A stretch of 64,000 nt of DNA, taken from contig NZ_ML133694.1 of NCBI RefSeq assembly GCF_003985155.1, positions 248,001 through 312,000 of the forward strand, in the 5' to 3' direction. Below, piece by piece: positions 44,863-52,757 of the stretch. The translations under genes and the position numbers were made by a program. Position 1 is the stretch's first letter; each line of letters opens with the position of its first letter. The DNA comes from Rhizobium vallis. GTDB taxonomy: Bacteria > Pseudomonadota > Alphaproteobacteria > Rhizobiales > Rhizobiaceae. The notes beneath the pieces were generated by a model, which had not been told where the DNA came from, made no database searches, and worked only from the letters and a program-made list of their open reading frames with translations.

Positions 44863-45234
44863 ATGGAAGATTGGTTAAGCTATCTGATGAGCTATTTTCA
44901 TATGGCATTTCATAATGCCGCTTTTTTTATGGCGACCGTTCGAAACGACCTGCTCCTTCTCGATGTCCGGCTGTTCACAGCCGTCTTTTTTGCCGTCATC
45001 GGCGTGGTTCTCATCCTCATCATCGCGCTCGTCAGGACGTGGCGGCGGTTGCGGCAATCGGAGGACGTCATCCGCTCGCTGAACGACGACCTTGCCCAGG
45101 TCACGCAAGACCTCAATGTCGAGCGTGTCTGGCGGCTGGCGGGCGGCGACAGCACCGAGCAGCCCGGTCCCGACAGCCTGACGGAACTCTACAAGCTTCT
45201 GTCCAGGCACCAGGCTGCAAGTCATATGGCCTGA
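44863..45234 (+). CDS. Small membrane protein with C-terminal helix, unknown function
   Basis: From the ATG at 44863 (GGAGG ten bases upstream) the protein has 123 residues. It has an amphipathic N-terminus (WLSYLMSYFHMAFHNAAFFMA), one strong membrane segment (LFTAVFFAVIGVVLILIIALV, about 47-67), and a likely coiled coil (RQSEDVIRSLNDDLAQVTQDLN). It is divergent from the xylanase-led operon and convergent with the next gene. I recognise no family. It may be a small regulatory or scaffolding partner of the polysaccharide machinery, but this rests only on position. Confidence 0.65.
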   Translation: MEDWLSYLMSYFHMAFHNAAFFMATVRNDLLLLDVRLFTAVFFAVIGVVLILIIALVRTWRRLRQSEDVIRSLNDDLAQVTQDLNVERVWRLAGGDSTEQPGPDSLTELYKLLSRHQAASHMA

Positions 45235-45264
45235 TCGGCCGGCGCGGGACATGCACCTGAAAAC

Positions 45265-46215
45265 CTACTGCCGCTGTTTCTGATTTTCTGCCGGCGCCTC
45301 GGCATCTAGAGGCGCGGATTTTGATTCCGGCTGAGTGCCGTCGGTCTCGTCCGCGGGGTCCGGCGAGGGAAGCCACAATCTGTCGGAAAAATAATTTCTC
45401 GTTCTTTTCTGGGGTCCCGAGGTCGCATCCAGCGCAAGGGTAAAATTGTAATGCCCGGCATTGAGCACCTCGTGGGTGAAGCTGATGCTGGCCCCAAAGC
45501 CGTCTTCCCTAACGTCCCGGAGGCCCTTAATCGCATTCAACGCCTCGTGGAAATCGAGCCACTGCGGTTGCTGCAGCATGGTTTCAAAAATGCGCAGAAT
45601 GCCGGGATCGAGCTGGCCGTTTTGATCCGTCTGAGGATTGATGATCTTCACGCGCATATTGTTGATCGTGCCTGCGGCATCGCCGCGAACGATGACGAAG
45701 ATGGAGTTCGGAAGCTGATCCTTCTCCCGCTTGCCGCTGTGCTCGAAAAAACATTCGTATGTGTCGGCGTTGAAGCTCGCCGCTGCCCAATCGCTGGTTT
45801 GAATGCCGGCATCGCGCAGCGCCGCACACATTGTGGGGCCGGAGATCCGCCATGTGCGCAGAAAAGCCGACGCAGTCTGCGCCACAGGCGCTTCGATGGC
45901 GTGCACGGGAAGCTTGAAGGTGGCAGGAGGTGTTCGGCGGGGAAGGGCCCTGGGTGGGGGCGGTTTCAGCTCTTCGGGAAAGAGATCGAAGCCGAAGTAA
46001 TGGCCGACCGCCTTCAAGTGTTTCATGTCGTTGGAAAGAAGCACCGTTCCCATGACCAGCGAAAGGGAAATCGCCAGCAACAACCAGAAAGCCACGGGGA
46101 TCCGCGGTTTTTTCACCGGCTGTTTCGCAGATGCGGGCGACGAATCGGGCAAGCTTGTCTTCTCCGGTACGCGAGAAGGATTTCGAACGGGCTGTCTAAA
46201 TCCAGCAGTATACAT
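45265..46215 (-). CDS. Membrane-anchored protein of unknown function at the end of the polysaccharide locus
   Basis: The protein has 316 residues with a proline-rich cytoplasmic N-terminus (about 1-40), one membrane segment (FWLLLAISLSLVMGTVLL, 43-60) and a periplasmic domain. The domain has three cysteines (PTMCAALRDAG and YECFFEHSGK among them) and a conserved-looking WRISGPTMCAAL and FNADTYECFF pattern. The C-terminus is Asp/Glu/Pro-rich. I know of similar uncharacterised proteins in rhizobial polysaccharide loci but cannot name a function. It ends 31 bases from the convergent small membrane protein gene. Confidence 0.7.
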   Translation of the reverse strand: MYTAGFRQPVRNPSRVPEKTSLPDSSPASAKQPVKKPRIPVAFWLLLAISLSLVMGTVLLSNDMKHLKAVGHYFGFDLFPEELKPPPPRALPRRTPPATFKLPVHAIEAPVAQTASAFLRTWRISGPTMCAALRDAGIQTSDWAAASFNADTYECFFEHSGKREKDQLPNSIFVIVRGDAAGTINNMRVKIINPQTDQNGQLDPGILRIFETMLQQPQWLDFHEALNAIKGLRDVREDGFGASISFTHEVLNAGHYNFTLALDATSGPQKRTRNYFSDRLWLPSPDPADETDGTQPESKSAPLDAEAPAENQKQRQ

Positions 46216-46691
46216 TCATCCGTTAAATATCTTTGGCTTCATGTCGGCAATTGGGCGCCTTTCCGCCTCGTCATCGGATAGGGCAGGCTACAGATTTCGG
46301 CGGAGGCGCTTTAACACCATTCCAGGCAAGAATCTCCAATACTGCGGCCGACAATTGCTGCGGGGGAGGGCGGGACGATCCCGCCATCCGGTTCATGAGC
46401 CGGCCGCCGCCAGTTCGGTTTCTTCACGATCGCGATGGATCAGTTTTATTATTGTCATGATTTCTTTTGAAATTTTTATGTTGTTTCTGAAATTCCATAG
46501 ATTTGCTATCTGTGTTTGTTGTTTATCCGTTCGATAATAACCTATTTTTCTCGTAAAACGATTATATATCCGTCGTGAAACCATAGATAACGTCCCGGAT
46601 ATCCTTTCCATCGGATGATTTTTCACGGTTTTCATCAAATTTTGGACGTATTCTTCGATAGGGTCTGCCGTGCAACCTGAAAGGAGAGGAT
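46216..46691. other. Divergent promoter region with a GC hairpin and an AT-rich half
   Basis: This is a 476-base spacer between the leftward gene ending the polysaccharide locus and the rightward methyltransferase gene. The first half holds GGCGGGA-CGA-TCCCGCC (46369-46385), a seven-pair hairpin. From about 46435 to 46560 it is strongly AT-rich, as expected of a promoter. A minus frame of 115 codons spans the AT-rich part but has no family features. Confidence 0.5.
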
Positions 46692-47324
46692 ATGTCTGTC
46701 GAGTTAGACGCAACCACCTACGTTCACGCCAAACCGGCAACCGCGCACTCCTACATCTTGCCTACCGTCTTCGACGTGCTGGGGGACCATTTCGATGGTT
46801 CTGCCAAAAACGATGTCTTTGATTTGGGATGTGGTGCCGGCGGAGCGGCGGCAGCCCTTGCAGAAAAGGGATATTCCGTCGTCGGGGTCGATCCTTCGAG
46901 CGACGGCATCAACAAGGCGAATATCAATTATCCCGAACTGCCGCTGAACCTCGGTTCGGCGTATGATGATCTTTCCAGCGAGTATGGCACGTTCGATGCC
47001 GTCATCAGCCTCGAGGTCGTCGAGCACGTTTATGATCCGAAGGCGTTCACGTCGACGATGTACGATCTCGTCAAGCCGGGCGGCATCGCCGTGATGTCGA
47101 CCCCCTACCATGGATATCTGAAGAACCTCGCTTTGGCCGCGGTCGGAAAGATGGACGACCACTTCATGCCGCTGAGGGATCATGGACATATCAAGTTCTG
47201 GTCGAAAAGCACGTTGAGCACGCTGCTTTTGGATAGCGGTTTCGACAATGTTCACTTTGAGTATGTCGGAAGGATTCCGGCTTTCGCTAAGTCGATGATC
47301 GCCGTCGCTCAGAAGCCTTTATAA
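46692..47324 (+). CDS. Class I SAM-dependent methyltransferase
   Basis: The protein has 210 residues with a Rossmann-type methyltransferase domain: motif I DLGCGAGGAAAAL (44-56), motif II VVGVDPSSDGI, post-II FDAVISLEVVEHVYDP and LVKPGGIAVMSTP. The sequence is closest to the UbiG/UbiE-like type 11/12 group and to O-antigen methyltransferases. AAGGAG lies seven bases upstream of the ATG. It is monocistronic, lying 215 bases before the XRE-type regulator and divergent from the polysaccharide locus. A sugar or polysaccharide end-methylation role is possible. Confidence 0.88.
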   Translation: MSVELDATTYVHAKPATAHSYILPTVFDVLGDHFDGSAKNDVFDLGCGAGGAAAALAEKGYSVVGVDPSSDGINKANINYPELPLNLGSAYDDLSSEYGTFDAVISLEVVEHVYDPKAFTSTMYDLVKPGGIAVMSTPYHGYLKNLALAAVGKMDDHFMPLRDHGHIKFWSKSTLSTLLLDSGFDNVHFEYVGRIPAFAKSMIAVAQKPL

Positions 47325-47539
47325 AGGGGCTTCTAAGCGGCCGCTGGTTTCGGGCGGCTTGCTCCGCCCGCTTCTTGCCGTCGCTGTCAGCACCGAGCAC
47401 CTGTGATAATCCACAGGTTGTTTTTTGCCGTGCTCAAAAGCGAAAAAATTCCTTAAGAAATATTTACTTTTAGTTGCATTCTTGCTTAAACTCTCCATTA
47501 TGCGGCTGGGCGTGCTGATAAAGCGGGAGACTTACTCAT

Positions 47540-47965
47540 ATGAAGGCTAAATCGCCTAATTCCATCGACGTCTATGTTGGCAACCGTGTGAGAGTTCGCC
47601 GAAAGACGCTCGGGATGACCCAGCACGGTTTGGCCGAGCTTCTGGGGATCACCTTCCAGCAGATCCAGAAATATGAAAAGGGAACGAACCGGATTGGCGC
47701 CAGCCGGCTTCAGCTTATATCCGAGATTCTGCGCGTGCCCGTCGGCTTCTTCTTCGAAAACGGCGGTTCTGGGCCGATCGAAGGCGAGACGAGCGAGTTG
47801 AACAAGTTTTTGTCCTCGAAAGAGGGACTGGCGCTCAACAAGGCCTTCATTGCGATCGAGGATCCGAATATCAGGCAAAAACTGGTGTCGCTGGCCAAAA
47901 GCCTGGCGGTCGCTGGATTGTCCGACATCGAGGCTGAATTGCAGGATCCGGTTGCGAACGGCTGA
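47540..47965 (+). CDS. XRE-family transcriptional regulator (PraR/PhrR-like)
   Basis: The protein has 141 residues. An N-terminal XRE helix-turn-helix (about 13-66) includes RVRVRRKTLGMTQHGLAELLGITFQQIQKYEKGTNRIG, where the Q-Q-I-Q recognition helix and YEKG turn are typical. The C-terminal half is helical. Size and sequence resemble the rhizobial PraR/PhrR regulators; PraR represses quorum-sensing genes in R. leguminosarum. GGGAG lies ten bases before the ATG. The next regulator gene begins ten bases after its stop, suggesting one transcript that continues into the YcaO/TfuA genes. The specific identity is inference. Confidence 0.85.
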   Translation: MKAKSPNSIDVYVGNRVRVRRKTLGMTQHGLAELLGITFQQIQKYEKGTNRIGASRLQLISEILRVPVGFFFENGGSGPIEGETSELNKFLSSKEGLALNKAFIAIEDPNIRQKLVSLAKSLAVAGLSDIEAELQDPVANG

Positions 47966-47974
47966 GGATGGATC

Positions 47975-49819
47975 GTGCTTCATCTGCAGACATTTGGCGA
48001 TCTGCGGTTGATCGAATCGAATGGCGACCCGGTTCGCTATCCGACCAAGGGCCTGTTGATGATGGCCCATCTCTATACCGGCGCAAGCCACGAACTCAGC
48101 CGTTATGAACTGGCTCAGTTCCTGTGGAGCGACGTCGAGCCGGAGCAGGCGCGGCTCAATCTGCGCAAGCTTCTGTCCCGCATCCGTGAGATGGACGGCG
48201 CCCGCGCCGAAATACCTTTCGATTTCACCGCCACCGCCGTTCGGCTCAACAGGCAGGTTGTTTCCAGCGACCTCGATATCTTTCGCACTGATGCTCCACC
48301 GCTGGAGCGGCTGAACGCGATCGCCGAACTGAGCCAGCGCGGGTTCATCGGAAATATCAAACCGGCAACCAAGCCGATAGACGCCTGGATGAGGACCCAG
48401 CGGGACGCCCAGGCGCTGCAATTGCGCCAGGCGCTGCTGGATGCGCTGCCGGCGGTGCAAAGTCCCGCAGATGCGCGCATCATTTCCACCACTGCCCTGC
48501 AGATCCTCGAACGGGATCCGACTGACGAGCAGGTCAGAGCATTGCTGCACCGGCTCTCGGGCGGATCGTCGCTCAGCGAGAAGCTGCCGAACGGCGATGG
48601 CCGCGTGGTGGAGGTGAAGCCTTCCACGACCGATGGCCAGGCGCCTGTCGACACTGATCGTGTATCGGCAATGCCTGTAATCCTGCCCCGTCTGGTGCTG
48701 CTTCCCCCGACATCGAAACATGCCGATGCCGGGCTTGCGCTGGCGAATGCCCTGATCGAAGACGTGACGATCGAACTTTGCGCGCTTCGAAACATTTCCA
48801 TCGTCGCGCCGCATACGGCAGGACAGATCCGCCGCGATTCCGAAAAGGCGGCCATCGTCGCCCGGCACTCGATCGCCTATCTCCTGGATACCAGGTTCTC
48901 CGAAGAGGGATTATTCGCCCAGCTGATTTACTTCCCCACGGACGAGATCATCTGGGCCAATCGCTTTGCGATGAGGCCTGATACGCTGCCGCGGCAGAGA
49001 CGGCTGATCGCGCAGCAGCTGACCTTGTCGGTGGCAAGCGAGCTGGCTGAAAACGAGGAAGAGCGGCTGCGTTTCGAAGCCAATCCGCAGGCCTATCATT
49101 CCTATCTCGTCGGCTCGAGCCTGATGAGCAAATTGACCTTGCCGCATATCCGCCGGGCGAGGAAGGCGTTCAAGCAGTCGCTGTCGCACAAGGCGGATTT
49201 TTCTCCTTCTTTCACCGGGCTGGCAAGAACCTTCACCAGCGAATGGCTGGTGACGGCGCAGGGCAATGATGAGCTGCTGCATCTGGCCGAGCAGAATGCG
49301 CTTCGCGCCATCGAGCGGGATCCTTCGTCGGCGGCGGGGCATCGCGAACTCGGCGTCACTAAACTCTACCTCGGCGATGTCGATGCGAGCGTCGCGGCAC
49401 TGCATCTGGCCGAGGAACTCAGTCCGCACTTTGCCGATGTCATCTACAGCCATGCCGATACGCTCGTGCATGCATCCCGCCCCGGCGATGCGCTTGCTAA
49501 GATCACAAAGGCGATCTCGCTCAATCCGATCGCGCCTGACGCCTATCTCTGGTGTGCCGCCGGAGCGAGTTTCTTCCTGGAGCAATACGAGGAGGCGATC
49601 GCCTATGTCGAGGCGATGAAAGACAAAGCGCCGGCCCATCGCATCGCGGCGGCCAGTTGCGCAATGATCGGCGATCGAAAACGGGCGCTATTCCATCGGC
49701 AGCGCGCCGAAAGCATCAATCCGGTGTTCGACGTCGAGAAGTGGCTCGCCATCGTTCCTTTCAAGGAGCATTGGCAAAAAGAGCTTTATCGGGAGGGCCT
49801 GTTGAGGGCTGGTTTTTAA
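47975..49819 (+). CDS. Winged-helix / TolB-like / TPR regulator (SARP- or CadC-like)
   Basis: The protein has 614 residues. Residues 1-95 look like an OmpR/SARP-type winged helix (LQTFGDLRLIESNGDPVRYPTKG, then LSRYELAQFLWSDVEPEQARLNLRKLLSRIR). About 95-200 fit the bacterial transcriptional-activation region. Residues 230-345 resemble the TolB-like domain that occurs with adenylate cyclases and CadC regulators (LVLLPPTSKHADAGLALANALIEDV, IAYLLDTRFS). From about 380 to the end there are TPR repeats. No membrane segment is seen, so it is cytoplasmic. The GTG start has GAGGATG upstream. It ends 20 bases before the candidate precursor, so it is probably a pathway-specific activator. Confidence 0.8.
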   Translation: MLHLQTFGDLRLIESNGDPVRYPTKGLLMMAHLYTGASHELSRYELAQFLWSDVEPEQARLNLRKLLSRIREMDGARAEIPFDFTATAVRLNRQVVSSDLDIFRTDAPPLERLNAIAELSQRGFIGNIKPATKPIDAWMRTQRDAQALQLRQALLDALPAVQSPADARIISTTALQILERDPTDEQVRALLHRLSGGSSLSEKLPNGDGRVVEVKPSTTDGQAPVDTDRVSAMPVILPRLVLLPPTSKHADAGLALANALIEDVTIELCALRNISIVAPHTAGQIRRDSEKAAIVARHSIAYLLDTRFSEEGLFAQLIYFPTDEIIWANRFAMRPDTLPRQRRLIAQQLTLSVASELAENEEERLRFEANPQAYHSYLVGSSLMSKLTLPHIRRARKAFKQSLSHKADFSPSFTGLARTFTSEWLVTAQGNDELLHLAEQNALRAIERDPSSAAGHRELGVTKLYLGDVDASVAALHLAEELSPHFADVIYSHADTLVHASRPGDALAKITKAISLNPIAPDAYLWCAAGASFFLEQYEEAIAYVEAMKDKAPAHRIAAASCAMIGDRKRALFHRQRAESINPVFDVEKWLAIVPFKEHWQKELYREGLLRAGF

Positions 49820-49839
49820 CAATCACTTAGGGGCATTAC

Positions 49840-50052
49840 ATGGCAAAGGCAGTTATTATAGGCATTCCAGGCGAGACAGGTCTTTGGCTTGCCGATCTCG
49901 GTGCGGGCACGGTTAAGCCGCTCAATCCAACAGGGGATCTGGCGACCGTCAACGACCTGCGCAAAACGGGCGGCACGTTCGTCAACAATGTCGACCTTTC
50001 CGTCGCCGTTTCGTCGGTGCAGGTCGCCCTTTCCGGCCATGTCGACGGCTGA
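49840..50052 (+). CDS. Candidate RiPP precursor peptide, 70 residues
   Basis: This 70-residue product starts MAKAVIIGIPGETGLW, has a middle segment rich in hydrophobic and acidic residues (LADLGAGTVKPLNPTGDLATVNDLRKTGG), and ends TFVNNVDLSVAVSSVQ then VALSGHVDG. The C-terminal 25 residues hold Ser, Thr, Val and Asn but no Cys. AGGGG lies seven bases before the ATG, and the gene follows the TPR regulator by 20 bases. It lies in front of YcaO and TfuA genes, the position of a precursor. With no Cys, thioamide formation on the backbone, or azoline formation at Ser/Thr, would be the expected chemistry. It is in frame with the YcaO gene; see that entry. Being a precursor is inference. Confidence 0.6.
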   Translation: MAKAVIIGIPGETGLWLADLGAGTVKPLNPTGDLATVNDLRKTGGTFVNNVDLSVAVSSVQVALSGHVDG

Positions 50053-50136
50053 GCCGGCGTTCTGACACATCGGCAGCGGATCATATATTCCGACAGGATC
50101 ATCTCGCCGCGGGAAACCCTTTCCCGCGTCGAACCC

Positions 50137-51261
50137 TTGTTGATGAGGTTCGGCATCACGAGGGTTGCGCGCCATACCGGTCTTGACGATATCGGCATTC
50201 CGGTCTGGTGTGCGTATGCCCCCAACTCCCGCTCGATCGTGATCGCGCAAGGGAAGGGCCTCACCGATCTCGACGCCAAGGTATCGACCGTCATGGAAGC
50301 CCTCGAGCGGGCCGTTGCCGGCGAACCCTCGGTCGAACTCGTCCGTGGCTCGGCTTCCAGTCTGCAGGCGATGGACTGCGCGGTCGACAGGTTGGACTGC
50401 CTGATCGCCCTGCATAAGCCCGATCTCGGACCAGACGAGGAGACCGAATGGGTCGCCGGCCGCAATATCCTCACAGGCGATACGGTCCATATCCCTTTCG
50501 AAGCGGTCGTGCTCGACCGCACGCGCGACGCCCGATACTGGATGTCCTCGGATGGTCTGGCATCGGGAAACAATCTCGAAGAGGCGATCTTTCACGGCGT
50601 GCTGGAGCGTATCGAGCGCGACGCCCATGTACTTTGGCAGGTGGGCAGGGAGGCAGATCGTTATTCCCGCTGCGTCGATCCGCGGGGTTTTGAGGACGGC
50701 GCGCTGACCGGGCTGATCGACAGGATCGAAACATCAGGCCTGGCGCTCAGGCTCTTCGACATCACCAGCGATATCGCGATCCCGTGTTTCACCGCCATGC
50801 TCGGCCCTGGCGACATCAATAGTGACAGGGATATCCGCCTGGTCGAGGTAACCGGCGGCACGGGTGCGCATCCATCTGCCGTTCGGGCAGCCATACGGGC
50901 GGTGACAGAGGCGGTGCAGTCTCGGCTCACCTATATCAGCGGCGCCCGGGACGATATTTCTCCGGCAACGTTCTCAGCACCCTTGCCGCCGTTCATGCGG
51001 CGGGCTTTCGATGCGGTTGCCGCGCCGCCTGCTGCTGCCATCGGCCATGGCGGGGCGCAACAGGATTTGCCGCTTCTGCTGCAGCATGTGCTCGATATCT
51101 TGCGAAACAGGGGGATCGCTTCGGTGGTGGTCGTGCGCCTCAGCGACGAGACGCTTCCCTTCAGCGTCGTCAAGGTCGTCATCCCCGAACTCGAAAATCC
51201 GGAGGGTGAACGCGCCCGGCGATTTGGAACGAGGGCGCTTGCGAGGGCGATCGGCTTTTGA
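50137..51261 (+). CDS. YcaO-family enzyme (start uncertain)
   Basis: From TTG 50137 the protein has 374 residues. YcaO proteins activate peptide amides with ATP to form azolines or, with TfuA, thioamides. The ATP and Mg sites are visible: VSTVMEALERAV (Glu54, Glu57), ASGNNLEEAIFHGVLERIERDA (about 142-163) and TGGTGAHPSAVRAAIRAVTEAV with QSR (239-263). The C-terminal region is VVKVVIPELENPEG. The usual N-terminal helix appears to be encoded upstream: frame 1 reads THRQRIIYSDRII SPRETLSRVEPLL from 50065 directly into the called start, and stays open back to the precursor's TGA (50050-50052), with no ATG, GTG or TTG. An alternative ATG at 50039 lies in frame 2 and would need a -1 shift near 50062. 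The stop overlaps the tfuA-type start. Confidence 0.85.
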   Translation: MLMRFGITRVARHTGLDDIGIPVWCAYAPNSRSIVIAQGKGLTDLDAKVSTVMEALERAVAGEPSVELVRGSASSLQAMDCAVDRLDCLIALHKPDLGPDEETEWVAGRNILTGDTVHIPFEAVVLDRTRDARYWMSSDGLASGNNLEEAIFHGVLERIERDAHVLWQVGREADRYSRCVDPRGFEDGALTGLIDRIETSGLALRLFDITSDIAIPCFTAMLGPGDINSDRDIRLVEVTGGTGAHPSAVRAAIRAVTEAVQSRLTYISGARDDISPATFSAPLPPFMRRAFDAVAAPPAAAIGHGGAQQDLPLLLQHVLDILRNRGIASVVVVRLSDETLPFSVVKVVIPELENPEGERARRFGTRALARAIGF

Positions 51262-51965
51262 AGGTCATTTTCGCAGGTCCCAGTCTTCCCGATGCTGCGT
51301 CGCTCGCCGGCGAGGGGATAGACGTGCGGGCGCCTGCGACGCAAGGCGATGTGCTGGCTGCAGTGGAAGAGGGCGCCAATGTCATCGGCCTGATCGACGG
51401 CGGCTTCGAATATGCGGCACCCGTGTGGCACAAGGAAATTCTCCATGCCCTCTCGCTTGGTGTCGCGGTTCTGGGGGCGGCAAGCATGGGCGCGCTGCGC
51501 GCTGCCGAATGCCATCCGTTCGGCATGATCGGGATCGGCCGCATTTTCGAAGACTATCGCACCGGCCGGTTGGTCGATGACGCTGCCGTCGCTCTCACGC
51601 ATGCGCCGAGTGCGCTTGGCAGCAAGCCGCTGACGATCCCGCTCGTCAATGTCAGCGCAACGCTCGATGCAATGGAGAGCAAGGGGCTGCTCGCACACGG
51701 CCAGCGCGAGGAGATCGACGACGCTGCCGGCGCGATCTTCTTCAAGAAACGGACGTGGCGTGCGATCGTCGAACGGTGCGCGGGCATGGCCGAGTCGGAC
51801 CGTCAGCGGCTGCTCGCGGCGCTTCTCGCCAATTCCATCGATCAAAAACGCATCGACGCCTTGGAATTGCTGAAAGCAGTGCAGGAAGCAGGCGATAGAC
51901 GGACCAATGTCGATCTGCCCTGGAGGCTCCACGAAACCTCGTTCCGAACTCGACTTGTGCTGTGA
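51258..51965 (+). CDS. TfuA-like protein
   Basis: The protein has 235 residues. The family pattern is visible: FAGPSL (5-10), NVIGLIDGGFEYAAPVWHKEIL (41-62) and AVLGAASMGALRAAE (70-84), then a helical C-terminus. TfuA was first described with trifolitoxin production in R. leguminosarum; with YcaO partners it is known to take part in thioamide formation, supplying sulfur. It starts at a TTG overlapping the YcaO stop (TTGA), so both are made together. Together with the precursor-like ORF, this suggests a thioamidated peptide. Confidence 0.92.
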   Translation: MKVIFAGPSLPDAASLAGEGIDVRAPATQGDVLAAVEEGANVIGLIDGGFEYAAPVWHKEILHALSLGVAVLGAASMGALRAAECHPFGMIGIGRIFEDYRTGRLVDDAAVALTHAPSALGSKPLTIPLVNVSATLDAMESKGLLAHGQREEIDDAAGAIFFKKRTWRAIVERCAGMAESDRQRLLAALLANSIDQKRIDALELLKAVQEAGDRRTNVDLPWRLHETSFRTRLVL

Positions 51966-52067
51966 ACTTGATGTGACACCTGTCACCAAGGGTTGTGTCA
52001 CGCTTTTTTCACGGGCTCGCTCGCGTTTACCCGCGTATCATTCCTTCAATTCGTTGGAGAAATGGTC

Positions 52068-52316
52068 ATGGGCGTGACATCGATTGCCAGGATAAATACA
52101 GACCAAGGGGCAGAAGACGGTCTGGACGAACTCGTCGCACTTGCGCGGATGATTGCCTATGCTCGGCATGTCGCTCAGGATGTCAACCTGCAGTTCGCGA
52201 CGCATTGCCTCGATCTTGCGCTCGAGGCGGTCAAGCAGGAAGTGGGGGAGGGCCTCACCAGCGAGATGGCCGAATTGAGTTCCCCGGCTCCGCGGATGAG
52301 CGTGAGAAGCCACTGA
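52068..52316 (+). CDS. Small helical protein following tfuA, unknown function
   Basis: The protein has 82 residues: MGVTSIARINTDQGAEDGL, then a strongly amphipathic helical stretch (DELVALARMIAYARHVAQDVNLQFATHCLDLALEAVKQEV) and a short polar end (SPAPRMSVRSH). GGAG lies eight bases before this ATG; the ATG two codons earlier is too close to it. It starts 102 bases after tfuA and ends 40 bases before a hairpin, so it may end the operon. It resembles, in size and helical character, the 68-residue protein at 52758-52964, although I see no clear alignment. The role is unknown; an accessory or immunity protein is possible. Confidence 0.6.
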   Translation: MGVTSIARINTDQGAEDGLDELVALARMIAYARHVAQDVNLQFATHCLDLALEAVKQEVGEGLTSEMAELSSPAPRMSVRSH

Positions 52317-52358
52317 AAGAGACGTTCGAGAGAGCGAGTAGCCACCTCAATCCACGTG

Positions 52359-52389
52359 TAGCTCCGAAGATCTAAGATTTTCGGAGCTA
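52359..52389 (+). terminator. Hairpin terminator after the YcaO/TfuA operon
   Basis: TAGCTCCGAA (52359-52368) pairs with TTCGGAGCTA (52380-52389) around an 11-base loop that includes GATC; T-rich ATTTT sits at the loop-arm junction. It lies 43 bases after the 82-residue protein's stop and is the likely end of the operon transcript. Confidence 0.6.
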
Positions 52390-52440
52390 TGATTGCGTTG
52401 TGGCCCAAGGCGCGTGGAGATCTTTCAGGTTCGCTTGGCC

Positions 52441-52500
52441 CACGCTTCAGCTCTCTGGTTTTCCGCATTTCGCGATCGCAAAACCGCTTCACGCTTTTGC
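52441..52500. repeat. Rhizobial intergenic palindromic repeat, copy 2
   Basis: CACGCTTCAGCTCTCTGGTT, TTCCGCATTTCGCGATCGCA and AAACCGCTTCACGCTTTTGC follow one another here. This matches the copy at 32664-32717 and the general rhizobial pattern (CGCTTTAGCTCT, TTTTNCGCATTTC, CGCAAAACCGCTTCACACTTTTGC). The flanks GGCCCAAG (52402-52409) and CTTGGCCC (52434-52441) add an inverted pair on its left side. The rest of 52390-52757 has no ORF I can support. Confidence 0.65.
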
Positions 52501-52757
52501 CCGACGGCGAGCCTTTGCCGGGAAATGGTTCATGCGGAGGATGCTGAAAGCGGATCAAGTCGAATATGGGGAGTGCGACCGAGGTGCGAAGCCTGATATG
52601 GGCCTCTCTTCTGCCGGCGTTCTCGTGCGGGCCGGCGGGAATTCCATCTTGCAAAGCAGTTATGTCTCTTCAGCTTTGCCTTTGTCGGGGAGGTGGTTGC
52701 GAAACATCTTCCGCGCGTCCCAGGGACGATCGGCTGCTCTGGCGCCAATCCGGGACC

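Noticed and set aside
46393-46740. 115-codon minus-strand frame upstream of the methyltransferase
   Set aside because: It covers the AT-rich promoter and the methyltransferase ribosome site, with no domain.
50060-50070. RF2-style +1 programmed frameshift at TTC TGA C in the frame-2 ORF from ATG 50039
   Set aside because: A +1 step would lead into frame 3, which does not carry the YcaO sequence. Only a -1 or +2 step, or an error, would join the frames.
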